Source: Nelumbo lutea (taxonomy: Eukaryota > Streptophyta > Magnoliopsida > Proteales > Nelumbonaceae). Taken from it: a DNA stretch of 64,000 nucleotides. This document shows, in pieces, positions 10,873 through 21,659 of the stretch. Where the stretch lies: contig JAKGHH010000005.1 in assembly GCA_022828595.1 (NCBI GenBank), positions 58,833,655-58,897,654 on the forward strand, written 5' to 3'. The position numbers were made by a program, and so were the translations under genes. The notes beneath the pieces were generated by a model. The model worked only from the letters and a program-made list of their open reading frames with translations, did no database searches and was not told where the DNA came from. Numbering within the stretch: the stretch's first letter is position 1; every line of letters starts with the position of its first letter.

Positions 10873-12820
10873 TCTATACTACTAATAAAAGCACAAATCC
10901 ATCTTTTTCTGGACTTTTCATTAGACTAATTCTACCGCCATTTGTCTAGCATTCGATGAACAATATCGAGGGTATATTTGTCATTCCAGTCAAACACATG
11001 GCATTCTAATCTTGTAGGAAGAAGAATTTGAATTGCATGTAAAGTTTAAATTTAGTTATGTCCAGTTTGTTATACATGGGTTAGCCAGGTTCCTTAATTT
11101 TAGGAAAGAAAAAGTTCAATAGTATTTATCATTCCACTTACAAAACATTTCTTCCAACCATTTGGACACTTGTCAACCTAGTTTCAAGAACATGATAGTG
11201 GGTATGCATGTTATAAATAAGTGACCCACTTTAATCAGAAGTTGTGTTAACCACTCTAATTAACTGAAGTGGTTTATCGACATACTCTCTACATATAAGG
11301 TTCAAATCACCTGTCTGCAATTGCGCACTTATAACCGTCCATAAATTAGATACAACTCAAAACCAAAATCTCTCCCCATTCCCGCTACTCTCCATCTGAG
11401 CTTAGAGTTGGAGAGAAGTCTGACGCCAACGATCGTTGTAGCAAACACACCGAAGGTATTCCATATCCTTTAATGAAATCACTGTATCAATAAGCGTTCA
11501 ATCGACGAAAGTCCTGAGTCCTAAACAGTAACTATATGTATTCCTTTCAATCCGTCTCTCTCTCTCGTTCCTATTTTGTTTTTCTTAATCTTAGTTGTTT
11601 TTGTAGTAGATTGATTGATATTTCGAGAACGAGGGAAGTTCTGAGTAAGTAATAACTTAATCGGAATTATGAAGTTCGTAGTCTTTTCGTTCTCGATTCT
11701 GATCTTGGCCAAACTCATAGGTGCATGATACAGATCTCATGGCTTCTCTAGATTTACCTCTACGTGTTGTTCCTCCTCATTGTTCTTCTTTTCTGCTTCA
11801 TGATCCTCGTTTTCGTGGTGACTAACAAGAGTCCAGGAGAGGTTCTGTCTTATAAAGGGTATAAGGAGTATAAATTATGGGACTATTCAAATTGGTTGCA
11901 GAAGAGGGTTAACAACAACAAAAACTGGAACAAGATCAAGAGTTGCTTGATGAATAGTTATGTTTACAATAGCCTTAGTAATGCCACCAACACAGTTGAA
12001 CAGTTTTATGCTCGGCACTTGTCATAAATTCAGGTGTGTAACATCATTCCCTTGTTCATATTGTTTTATTTATTTTGTGTGTACAAATCTAAATGTGGGT
12101 ACTTTTATTTTTTTTTCAGAATTCGTTTCATCTATATCAGTGTTTTTTTTCTTCCTTTTTCTTTATCCACTTTAGGGATTTTGACCTTGAAACTTTTTGG
12201 TAGATCCCCTCCCATTTTTGGATTTCCTACCTTTATCTTCCCGTTTGACTGCATTATTTCTTGAAACAAACGTTTGAGAAAATTCCCTTCATTCCTTGGT
12301 ACAAATTATAGTTGGTTTGGGTATCTACCATCTATCACCATGACACTATGATTGGACTTTCACTACATTTTTGTAATTGGGTTTATTAGAAAACAACTAA
12401 TTGAAACATGAATTTTCTTTTTGACCAATTGCTCAACATTGGGTTTGTAAAGTATTGGTTTTTGTTATTTTTCTTGCTATTTCAATTTTGATATCTCAAT
12501 CTTTCTTGAGATCCCATTTAGATTATAAGTTCAGTTTTCTACAATTCACTTTGCCTGAATGTTGTCCTCTGCTTTCAAGTGTTGAGCCATGAAAATGGCT
12601 CATGATATGAGCCATCAGTTTTCTATCTCTCTTGCCTAAACACACAATGGGCATAAAAAGGGCATATGTGTCCTTTACTCTCACTTCAGAAACTGTCCAC
12701 TCATAACTGTTCAGAAATTACCCACTTATAAGTTATAACCGTTTAGAAACTACTCGTGAATTATAAATAATTTTGTCTTAGAGATACTGCCACGTGCAAA
12801 TGCACGCAAGCATTTACTAG
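10873..12820 (+). mobile_element. Non-autonomous Helitron carrying a tetraspanin exon, copy 1
   Basis: The 5' end TCTATACTACTAATAAAAGC follows an A. The 3' end has the hairpin GTGCAAATGCAC (12794-12805), eleven further bases, then CTAG followed by T. TC start, short hairpin, CTRR end and A/T insertion are the defining Helitron marks. The 1948-bp element has no helicase or Rep protein. It contains a tetraspanin first exon at 11639-12033 and the start of its intron. A second copy of the same unit follows directly at 12821. Confidence 0.8.
11639..12033 (+). pseudogene. Tetraspanin-8-like first exon, captured copy 1, broken
   Basis: The frame encodes tetraspanin-type residues, including VTNKSPGEVLSYKGYKEYK and DYSNWLQK (the start of the large extracellular loop), and ends at a CAG/GTGTGT donor. 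Compared with the sister copy at 13313, about 100 bp are missing after the first membrane segment. They removed the end of that segment, the small loop and most of the second segment. The start region is frame-shifted and a TAA lies just before the donor. Tetraspanins are four-pass membrane proteins that organise membrane microdomains. The second exon, with the plant cysteine motif and last membrane segment, is absent, so no functional protein is expected. Confidence 0.8.
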
Positions 12821-14640
12821 TATTAATAATCAAAGAGTGAATAGCCCCATTTTCTAAACTTTTCATTAAACCTATACTACCCTTATTTGTCTAACTGCTT
12901 AGTTAGCAAGTAAAGTGCAATTTTGTAATTTCTAATTATCAACGTAGTTGTTTCTCCCTAAGACCCTCACTCAATAGGTTTCTCTCTCATAACCAAGAAA
13001 TAAGAGTCTCATGTCTTCCACTACCTCGGAATATTAGTGTATGTCTTTCTCCCTCACACCCTCACTCAATCGATTTCTCTCTTAATTACAAAGGTATTTC
13101 ACATCCTTTTATGAAATCATTGTATGAACAAAAATTGAATCAATGAAAGTATCGAATCTTGAATAGTAACTATATATATATATATATATATATATAGATA
13201 TATTCCTTTCAACCCGTTGTTGATCTCTCTCTCTCTCTCTGTTCGTATTATGTTTTTCTTAATCTCATATGCTTTTGTAGTAGATTGATTGATATTTCGA
13301 GAACGAGGGAAGTTGTTTCGAGTGAGTAACAACTTAATCGAAATTATGAAGTTTGTGGTCCTTTTGTTCTCGATTTCGATCTTAGGAGGTGGAATATGGC
13401 TAGCAAATAGAGCGAGCACTAACAGTGAGAAGTTCCTCGAGAAATCCATTATTGCTCTAGGGGTGTTTCTCATGTTTGTGTCTCTCGCCGGACTCATAGG
13501 TGCGTGCTACAGCGTATCATGGCTTCTCTGTATTTACCTCTGGGTGATGTTCCTCCTCCTTGTTCTTCTTTTCTGCTTCACAATCTTCACTTTCATGGTG
13601 ACTAACAAGGGTGCAGGAGAGGTTCTGTCAGATAAAGGGTATAAGGAGTATAAGCTGGGGGACTATTCAAATTGGTTGCAGAAGAATGTTAACAACAACA
13701 ACAACAACAAAAACCGGAACAAGATCAAGTGTTTCTAGATGAATAGTTATGTCTGCAATAGCCTTAGCGATGCAACCAACACAGTTGAACAATTTTATGC
13801 TCGGCACTTGTCATTGATTCAGGTGTGTAACATCATTTCCTTGTTCATATCGTTTTATATATTCTTTGTGTATAAATTTGAATGTGGGTACTTTTATTTT
13901 TTTCAGATTTTGGTTTTGATTTTTTGTTTTCTGAGCATTTGCCATAATTTCTCAAAGAAACAGAATCTGTTTCATCTATATCTGTTTTTTTTTTTCTTCC
14001 TTTCTCTTTATCAACTTTAGGGATTTTGATCTTGAAACTTTTTGGTAGATCCCTTCCCATTTTTGGATTTCCTACATTTTTCTTCCTGTTTGATAGCATT
14101 ATTCCTTAAAACAGACATTTGAGAAATTTTCCTTCACTTCTTGGTAGAAATCACAGTTGGTTTGGGTATCTCCCATCTATCACCATGACAGTATGACTGA
14201 ATTTTCACTACATTTTTGTAACTGGGTTTATTAGAAAACTATTGATTGAAATATGAATTTTCTTTTTGATTGATTGCTCAACATTGGGTTTGTAAAATAT
14301 TGGTTTGTATCATTTTTCTTGCCATTTCAATTTTGATATCTCAATCTTTCTTGTGATCCCATATAGATTATAAGTTCAGTTTTCTACAATGCACTTTGCC
14401 AGAATGTTGTCCTCTGTTTTCAAGTGTTGAGCCATGAAAATGTCTCATGATATGAGCCATCAGTTTTCTATCCCTCTTGTCTAAGCACACAACGGGCATA
14501 AAGAGGGCATATATGTCATTTACTCTCGTTTCAGAAACTACCCACTTATAAGTTTTAACTGTTCAAAAACTACCCATGAATTATAAATAGTTTTATCTCA
14601 GAGATATTACCACGTGCAAATGCACTTACACGTTTACTGC
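12821..14640 (+). mobile_element. Tandem second Helitron copy carrying a tetraspanin exon
   Basis: The sequence is collinear with copy 1 from its first bases (GAATAGCCCCATTTTCTAAA, then CTTTTCATTAAACC) through the terminal hairpin GTGCAAATGCAC (14614-14625). Where copy 1 ends CTAG, this copy has CTGC (14637-14640), so the terminator is damaged. It abuts copy 1 head to tail with no host spacer. It lacks the 100-bp deletion of copy 1 and has an extra (TA)n near 13170. Each copy is about 1.8-1.9 kb. Confidence 0.7.
13313..13822 (+). pseudogene. Tetraspanin-8-like first exon, captured copy 2, broken
   Basis: The reading frame runs from RVSNNL through a first hydrophobic segment (FVVLLFSISILGGGIWLANR), a second one around ALGVFLMFVSLAGLIGACYS and a third around LWVMFLLLVLLFCF. 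It then enters the large extracellular loop (GAGEVLSDKGYKEYKLGDYS). This is the exon 1 layout of plant tetraspanin 8-like proteins and ends at a CAG/GTGTGT donor. Two lesions are clear. The codon at 13313-13315, where the family starts with ATG, is TTG. A TAG at 13736-13738 replaces the TTG leucine seen in copy 1. No second exon follows, so it is a captured fragment. Confidence 0.85.
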
Positions 14641-15000
14641 CCCTACTTGGTCTCTCACTTTCAGGAATTTTCACCGGACACATTCTACCCACACCTGTTT
14701 ATGTATACAGAGGGCATATATGTCCTTTACTCTTGCTGTAATAGAAACCAAAAAAATGGTTGTATCTCCCACAACCTCTTCCCTGTCTCCCTCCACAAAC
14801 TCTTCCCACCAACCGCCCCTCTTACTGTAAAACCAGCAGTTTTATCTCCCATAAAATCTTTCCTGCAAACTGTTTTATCTCCAACAAACTATTTCCTGCA
14901 ATTAAATTCCCACCATAATCGAAACCCGAACATAACAAAATTTACAACTTTATACTGTCTAGGAGGGTGGAACTATAGCGGAACTATAGCGAATTTTGGA
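14641..15000. other. Stretch after the Helitron pair, partly Helitron-derived
   Basis: The motif AGAGGGCATATATGTCCTTT at about 14709 repeats a motif found shortly before the hairpin of both Helitron copies (about 12657 and 14498). Another piece of the Helitron tail may therefore be present. The open frame across 14614-15174 has no recognisable domain. Confidence 0.35.
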
Positions 15001-16440
15001 TATATGAGAGATGACTCGGGAGGGGGTGTGACTCTGCTGATGAACCCTCTATCGTTAGCTTTGAATTTTGTGACTCTACTGAAGAACAATATGTTCCTGA
15101 TTCATTCACGGATTTGGAGTCTAATCAGACAGTTCCATGTGATTTACCCTCATCATCACAGGGCCACCATGTAAGAAAAAGCGAGAGTTAAAGTGGTAGA
15201 TATGATAAGAAGGTTAGCTTCTGGGATTTGGACCCAGAGTTCAACCACATATTGGAGTGGTGAAAATGATGGGGAGCATTCATGAACACTCTGTTGCGTT
15301 GCATCTGAAGGAAGAGAACAATTGAGATTTCCATGTGCCAGGAATCGTCCTCAAGTGAGAGAGTGCAAAACAATTATAGATATGCTCATGCAAATGGAGC
15401 ACAAGAGGCAAAGGGAGCTTACCGAGTTACCATGCTGGTTGAGCACCACGCAGTATCAAGGTTCCCTCAACAAGGTCGCATTCCGGTGAACATAGAACAA
15501 ATTAGGGTCCGTTTGGTTCTTGGAATCAGATGAAATGGCATTTCCTTCGAAGGGAGGGAGAGGGAGTGGCCATTCCCTGAAATGGGGGAATGGGAATGGA
15601 ATTCTAATTCCATCCAACCAAACAGTTGGAATTCCGCCGTTCCAATTTTGATTCCATACCCCTATTCCTATGAATCAAATGGGCCCTCACTTCTCTTTTT
15701 GACAATTGTTCTTCTTCCATTTGTACACTATATTGACTTCTTGTATGTCAATACATGTTTAGTCATTGCTCTCAGACTTAGATTCTGAACAGAATCAAAT
15801 TCAACCAGTTTGATTCTTCTGATGATGAAGCTGAGTCAAGTTCTACTGATGATGAACCAGTTTTCAATAAGCATAGATTGATTTCTGATTGGATTTTGCC
15901 CAAATCCAATGAATTAGGTGAAATCACCGGATGCCAACTGAAGGGAAGACATGCTTCTGGTACAGGGGTTGATTTTAAAGCTAAGATAGCTAATGAAATG
16001 CATACAAGATTCAGTATACAGGGAGATGAGGGGGAAATTTTGTGAGGAAGACCATAGAAAGAAGAACAACAACATTGAGCAAGAGACAACCACACTCAGT
16101 GATACTCATGCTTTAATGAATTCCATAATAGAAGAGTTGAAAGTTGCGAGAGAGAATGCTTTAATGGATGATAGAGGAGATAAGAAAGGTCATGGCTGAT
16201 GATGATGCTCTAGAGCGAAATGCCATAACAGGCAATCATCAACAGGATATGATCGAAGTACAGTCTCAGAACAGCCCTGAGTCAGGATCAGAGGCCCAAG
16301 CTTGCAAATGGGAAACCTTGGTGAGGCCAACCAAAAATGGATCTTGCGGATCAAGATCAAAGGCATCCAGATGCTGAACAGAACCAAATTCAGCAAAGAA
16401 CTTCCATCAGGTTTCTAAGGTACAATTAATGTTATTTTAA
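15000..16440 (+). pseudogene. Unrecognised broken gene or exon fragments
   Basis: Several plus-strand frames look coding but are interrupted. They include DSADEPSIVSFEFCDSTEEQ (near 15023), KVSFWDLDPEFNHILEW (near 15213), a charged segment with IIDMLMQMEHKRQRELTELP (near 15378), and FDSSDDEAESSSTDDEPVF (near 15810) ending in a TGA after GDEGEIL. Further charged frames follow to a possible GGTTTCTAAG/GTACAA donor near 16420. The Ser/Asp/Glu-rich composition is protein-like, but no family is recognised. Repeated stops and frame changes indicate decay. A Tourist-like MITE (15505-15686) interrupts it. It could be a host gene relic or material captured beyond the damaged Helitron end. Confidence 0.4.
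15505..15686. mobile_element. Tourist-like MITE (PIF/Harbinger type), copy 1
   Basis: Ends GGGTCCGTTTGGTTC and TGAATCAAATGGGCCC form inverted termini. Flanks TTA (15502-15504) and TCA (15687-15689) fit a decayed 3-bp TTA/TAA duplication. The interior shares GGCCATTCCCT and AAATGGGGGAATG with the copy at 56990-57244. Confidence 0.75.
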
Positions 16441-17000
16441 CTTTTGTTTCAACAGGATGTTCATGTAATGTTGGAAGATCACTCAATTTACATTTGTTTA
16501 AGTTTACATTTGTTTAAGTTCTTTTTTGTGTCTGTCATATATCTACCCAAAGCTTTCCAAGGCTAAAAATAAGATAAATCAGATAAAGAAGCCATCTAAC
16601 TTGTATATTCCTCTTGATAATTAAGAAAGATCAGCTACCAATCATGGAAAACAACTCCAACTATGGAAAGGTCCCAATTAGGGTGTCTTATTGTTAGGCC
16701 AAATCCTAAGCTCAAAGATTAGTGGGAACATGAGCAAGGTTTATTTAGAAAAAATAGACAGGTTTAATGGAGTCCAGGGTGGCTCATCATGTGTGGTGCA
16801 TGAAGTCTTCCATCCTTGAACTCTAAACAACAGAAATTTACGGTTCAATAGATGGTTTATCCTACTCTAAAATTGTGGGAGTCCCTTTAAATGGATCTTC
16901 ATGTTCTTCTTGCTATTGAGCTTAGTGTTATTATTTTACTGGGCCAAACATTTTCACTCACTGGATTATCTCTACTGATAACTAAAAAGTAGTAAAGGAA
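16441..17000. other. Intergenic stretch
   Basis: No coding frame, repeat boundary or RNA gene stands out. Confidence 0.5.
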
Positions 17001-17386
17001 TGTAGAAATCCACCCGTTAGATTGAATATCAGTGGAATAGATTTTGCTGATAACAGTTTCAAATGAATGCCTTGTGTAGAAAAGTAGAAGAAGCTGAAAG
17101 GTTTCAGCATTAAGGAAAAAGAAGAGAGGAGAAGAAAAGAGAGTGGAATGTTGTCAGAATTGAATGAGTCTGGCCGCCATCCCCTCTTGATTTATATACT
17201 TGAAATAAAAGAATGGAAGATTACATGAATATCCTTAGTAGGATGACTACTTTAAGTAAGTGAACAGTCCCAACTTAAAATAACATAAACTAATGGGCTT
17301 AAGGCCCAATTACTTCTTAGCTTAATAACTTAAAAATAAAAAATAAAAGGCTGGGCCCAATAACTTAAAATAGGCCCAACTCAACA
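17001..17386 (-). mobile_element. Candidate short LTR (Copia-like)
   Basis: On the minus strand the block starts TGTTGAGTTGGGCC and ends TTTCTACA. It holds a TATATAAATC motif (about 17190-17203 in plus coordinates) and a pyrimidine-rich leader. These are LTR-like properties, and TGTTGAGTTGGGCC starts are common in plant Copia LTRs. The flanks AGGAA and AGTGG do not match as a target duplication, so it could be truncated or simply unrelated. Confidence 0.35.
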
Positions 17387-18190
17387 AGTGGATAAATATA
17401 AGTATTTTATTGGAAACTATAGTAACAACTCATATTATTGAATTAGTCTGCACAAGTACTAAAAAGAGGGATATCGGAAATTGCCATCAAGTAATTACCT
17501 ATATTTATAATATTTGTTATATTTCTCATGTGTCGTATTGGGATTTGAGGTGAAGCAAGGAAATTTTAAAAGAAAAAAAAATAATCAGTTCCATTTCCCT
17601 GAAGGCTAAACCAATTGTACATTCTACCTAAAGCAAGCAATGGGGATAACAGGTTACCAAATTCTGAAAACTATCCAAGGATTAATATCAACCATTTAAT
17701 TTGTTTATTTATTTATAAATAAACTTAATTTTGTTGGAGTTGAGGTAGGCGAGTAGTAAATAATGTTCTAGTAATGAGTTGGATGAACTATATTGGATTT
17801 AACAACTTGCGACTACAAGATGTTAGAGGCCCCAAGCTGATTTTTCAATATGTACTGAGTAGGGGAGATCGAAAGGCAAGTGAACTAAGATAGCAAGAGA
17901 GCTAGAATGTTAGAGTAGGAGCTTTACCTTAGATGGTATGCCTTTAGATACCTACTAGGGAGTGTTGTTGTGCTCTTTGCATGAGGTTGTGTCCCAAGGT
18001 CATCCTCAACAAACCTTCCAGAAGTGTGTGTTCGTTATCTTTGCCCAATGAACCATCCAAATCGATTAGTGATGTAAAAGATGAAGTTCAAGGTAGAGGT
18101 ACGATGCTTTATTTTTATAATTTTTTTAAACTTTTCATTTCATACTTCAATCATTATGATGGCAACCTCCCACGTGCCCACTTACTAGTT
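17387..18190. other. Intergenic stretch
   Basis: AT-rich, with no supported gene. The small open frame near 17981 has no recognisable features. Confidence 0.5.
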
Positions 18191-18345
18191 TATTTAAATG
18201 AGCATTAGGGTCAATACTGTCATTTTCGATTATCATCAATTAAATTGATGAAACTATAAGGGGTATTTTAGTAAATGATATTTTCTATTATTTAGCCTTC
18301 ACTTAATAAATCATGTGCATCACGAATCCCCACTAATATTAATTA
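18190..18345 (+). repeat. Isolated 3' module of family D
   Basis: ATGAGCATTAGGGTCAATAC, AAACTATAAGGGGTATTTTA and CACTTAATAAATCATGTGCA match, in the same order, the 3' part of the family D copy ending at 20168. Confidence 0.6.
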
Positions 18346-18544
18346 AACGATGTATAAAAAATTGGAATGTACATTACTTCAGGAGGACACTAATAAGTTA
18401 CACTATTATGCACATTAATTTGTGGGTTCACATATAATCATCTCATGTGACAATAAGAAATAACCAATTATAATTTACTTCTGTATATTCAATGTTTCGA
18501 TAATTTATATATGATGTAACTATATAAATATAAATTTTATATAT

Positions 18545-20168
18545 ATATATATATATATAATTTATATAGAGAGAGAGATTAAGACAAAGCGGTAAAGAAT
18601 TTTTCTCCTTTTTTTGAATTTTTTGTTTTTTATTCCATGTTATTTTTGAAACAAGCAATGAGATGCACTTTACCAATCACCTAAATAGTCTCTTCTCTTA
18701 AAATTTATCCTAAACTACCTCCCCCACTTTCTCCAGAATTATCTCTAATTCCTAATTATATAATTCCTAATCTCCACAATTATCTCTAATTCCTATTTAT
18801 CCTCTCCCCTCCTTTTTATCTATATCTATCTAAAGAAAGTTTGGATTAAAAATTTTAAGAATTATTTAAATATTCTAACAAAATTATATAATAACTTCAA
18901 AATATTAAAAAAACACAAAAAAATAATTTTATATTTTTACAAAATATATCATGAAATTATGTACTAACAATTTAAATTATGTTTTTTTGGATTATCAATT
19001 TAAATGCTTTTCAAATATTTAATAATATATAATATATTTAAATAAATAAAATTCAAATAAAAAATTTAAATATTTAATAGATTATTTAAATATTTAAATA
19101 ACTAAATATTTATCATAACTATATTTTAAATAGTTAAAATAAAGAAGTTATCTAATAAATAATTTTATATTTTTACAAAATATATCACGAAATTATGTAC
19201 TAACAATTTAAATTATGTTTTTTTAGATCAACAATTTAAATATTTTTCAAACATTTAATAATATGTAATAGCTTTAAATAAATAAAATTAAAATAACAAA
19301 AAAATCAATATTTCATAGATTTTTTAAATATTTAAATAATTAGATATTCATCATAACTAGATTTTAAATCGTTAAAATAATGAAATTATGTAATAAATTA
19401 AAAAAAAATTCTAGAGCAGAAAAAATAATTATAACATAATATTAAAATTAATAATAATTTAATATATTACAAAATTAATAATGAAATTATGTAATAATAG
19501 TATAAATTATGATTTATGGATAATTAAATTCCATAAATAACTAATATTTTAAAATTTAAATATTTTACATATTATTTAAGTATTTACATAACTAGGTATT
19601 TTAAATAACAAAATATTTAACATAACTAGATTTTAAAAAGAAATTATGCAATAAATTTCAAAATTTTCTGAAAAAGTAGAAAAATAACTATAATATAATA
19701 TTGAAATTAATAATAATTTAATATTTTTAAATAATATTGTAAATAACTAATTTCACTTATATCAAGTAATAATTTGAGAAAATAAATTTCAAAAAATTAA
19801 TTTTTATTAATAATAATTTTAAACTCTTAATTTGTATTTATTATATAATTATACATAGTAAAATTAATATTTATTGCATTTCAGTAATTATTTATTTTAT
19901 AAAGGGAAAAATGGTATTTTTATTTTTATTTTCTTTTGATTAAATTTATTTAAATGAACATTAGGGTCAACATTGTTATTTTCCACTGTCATCAAATGGA
20001 AGATTGATTAAATCCATCACAAATTATAAGTGGTGTTTTAGTAAAATTTTAACTATAGAGTAGATTTTAGTAAATCTATGAAATTATAAGGGGTATTTTA
20101 GTAAATGACCATTTTTATTTTTTAGCTTCCGCTTAATAAATCTCATCCACTACATGGGTCTCTGCTAG
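18545..20168 (+). mobile_element. AT-rich Helitron-like element, family D, copy 3
   Basis: It starts after a (TA)n run with GATTAAGACAAAGCGG, shares TTTATTCCATGTTATTTT and CCCACTTTCTCC blocks with the other copies, and ends CATGGGTCTCTGCTAG followed by T. The CTAG end fits a Helitron. A clear hairpin before it is not obvious. The next copy starts immediately. No coding region. Confidence 0.6.
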
Positions 20169-20648
20169 TATATATTAAAACAAAGCGGTCAAGAATTTTT
20201 TTACTTTTTTTGAATTTTTTATTTTTTTATTCCATGTCATTTTTTAAATAACCAATGAGATGCACTTTCCCAATAACCTAAATAATCTCTTATCCTAAAA
20301 TTTCTCCTAAAATACTTCCCCCACTATCTCCAAAATTATCTCTAATTCCTATTTATTTTCTAAATTATCTCTAATTCTTTTTTATCTCCAAAAATATCTC
20401 TAATTTAAATAACTAAATATTTATCATACCTAGGTTTTAAATAATTAAAATAATGAAATCATGTAATAAATTAAAAAAAATTCTTCAAAGTAGAAAAATA
20501 ATTATAATATAATATTGAAATTAATGATAATTTAATATATTATAAAATTAATAATGAAATTATATAATAATAGTATAAATTATGATTTTATAGATAATTA
20601 AATTCAATAAATATTTAATATTTAAATATTTAAATATTTTACATATTA
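20169..20648 (+). mobile_element. Family D copy 4, left part, head to tail with copy 3
   Basis: TATATATTAAAACAAAGCGG begins directly after the CTAG of copy 3. Similarity continues through ATTCCATGTCATTTTTTAAA and stops abruptly at ACATATTAT, where the other copies read on with TTAAGTATTTACA. A matching 3' part reappears at 35530-36233, so the middle may have been split by later insertions. Confidence 0.6.
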
Positions 20649-21315
20649 TGAAGCCTTAAGAGTTTTATAGAAAGAAATCCTCCTAGACTTGAACCATTCA
20701 TAAGCCAAGATTAAAATTTAAACAATAAAGGCAAACCAAGTTTGCCTGTCCACTTCTCTTTATTGTCACTACAAGTTCCGATGATAGAAGACAACAGGAA
20801 AAAGGAAAAACAAAAGAGAAGTAGTGCTGACCAACAGTATCGGAGGATGGTACAGGTCGAAGGTGAACCAACAACGTCAACGGTCGGTGTACTGGGCTTG
20901 ATACTAGGCCATTGACAGCAAAAATAGTGCTAACCATCCTAGATCTGTTTGTAGACGGAGGCGACGTGCCTTCCGCAACCAGCCCAACTACTCTTCCCGC
21001 AGGACGAACACCTCACGACGTAACACATATTCTATCCTTGTCCGCTACACTTGTATGCCTAGTGTTTGTTACTTTGTTTCAAAGATTTCTTTATGAAATT
21101 TTGGATTTCTGATTTGGGGGATGGCTTTGCTTCAGCTGGTAAACGCATTCATACTTCATACCGTTGAACGACTTGGCTGCAAATGGCGACAAAGGCTGCA
21201 AACGCGTTCATACTTCTACGAGGTTTGGTAATTTATGGCTGTCGATCAGGGCGACGCCACACACACATATAGAGAGGAAGTAATAGTAGTTCTTCGATTT
21301 TTGGTCTGATAAATC

Positions 21316-21357
<42 letters not shown>

Positions 21358-21659
21358 TAGAGCATGAAGTGGGGTTCAAGTGGATTCTTAATTGTGCATG
21401 TGTGAATCTAAGTGGACTTTTAGTTAAATTGTTTAGCATAACATGTGGAAAGCATTATATATATGTATGAGTGAAGTGAGGGCTAAAATTGTCATTTGCA
21501 TTAATATAAGCCTTTCTGTGAAAAGTAGCTTACCAAACATCACCACCCCAATAAATATTTAAAAACATAATAAGTGAATTCAAAAATGGGTTACCAAACA
21601 GCCTTAAGTGGTTGTTAAAATAAGTAATTTCTTTAACAAGTACTTAATCATCATACAGG
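20649..21659. other. Less AT-rich insert of unknown nature
   Basis: This block breaks family D copy 4. It has no recognisable protein or tRNA. An (AAT)n run lies at 21317-21356, and a CACCCCAATAAATATTTAAAA-like MITE remnant (ends TTACCAAACA) lies near 21530-21600. Confidence 0.4.
21317..21356. repeat. (AAT)n microsatellite
   Basis: About 13 uninterrupted AAT units. Confidence 0.95.

Noticed and set aside
13845..14099. Lys-rich minus-strand ORF and plus-strand Phe-rich ORFs after the tetraspanin exon
   Set aside because: They lie in the T-rich captured intron and recur, broken, in the sister Helitron copy.
17001..17386. Firm call of a Copia solo LTR
   Set aside because: TG...CA ends and a TATA motif exist, but the flanks do not match, so only a low-confidence candidate is listed.
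21120..21190. tRNA-like TTCAGCTGGTAAACGC segment
   Set aside because: No acceptor, anticodon or T-arm pairing could be formed.
20698..21439. Small ORFs in the less AT-rich insert
   Set aside because: No domain, no splice support and low-complexity parts. Kept only as an unexplained block.
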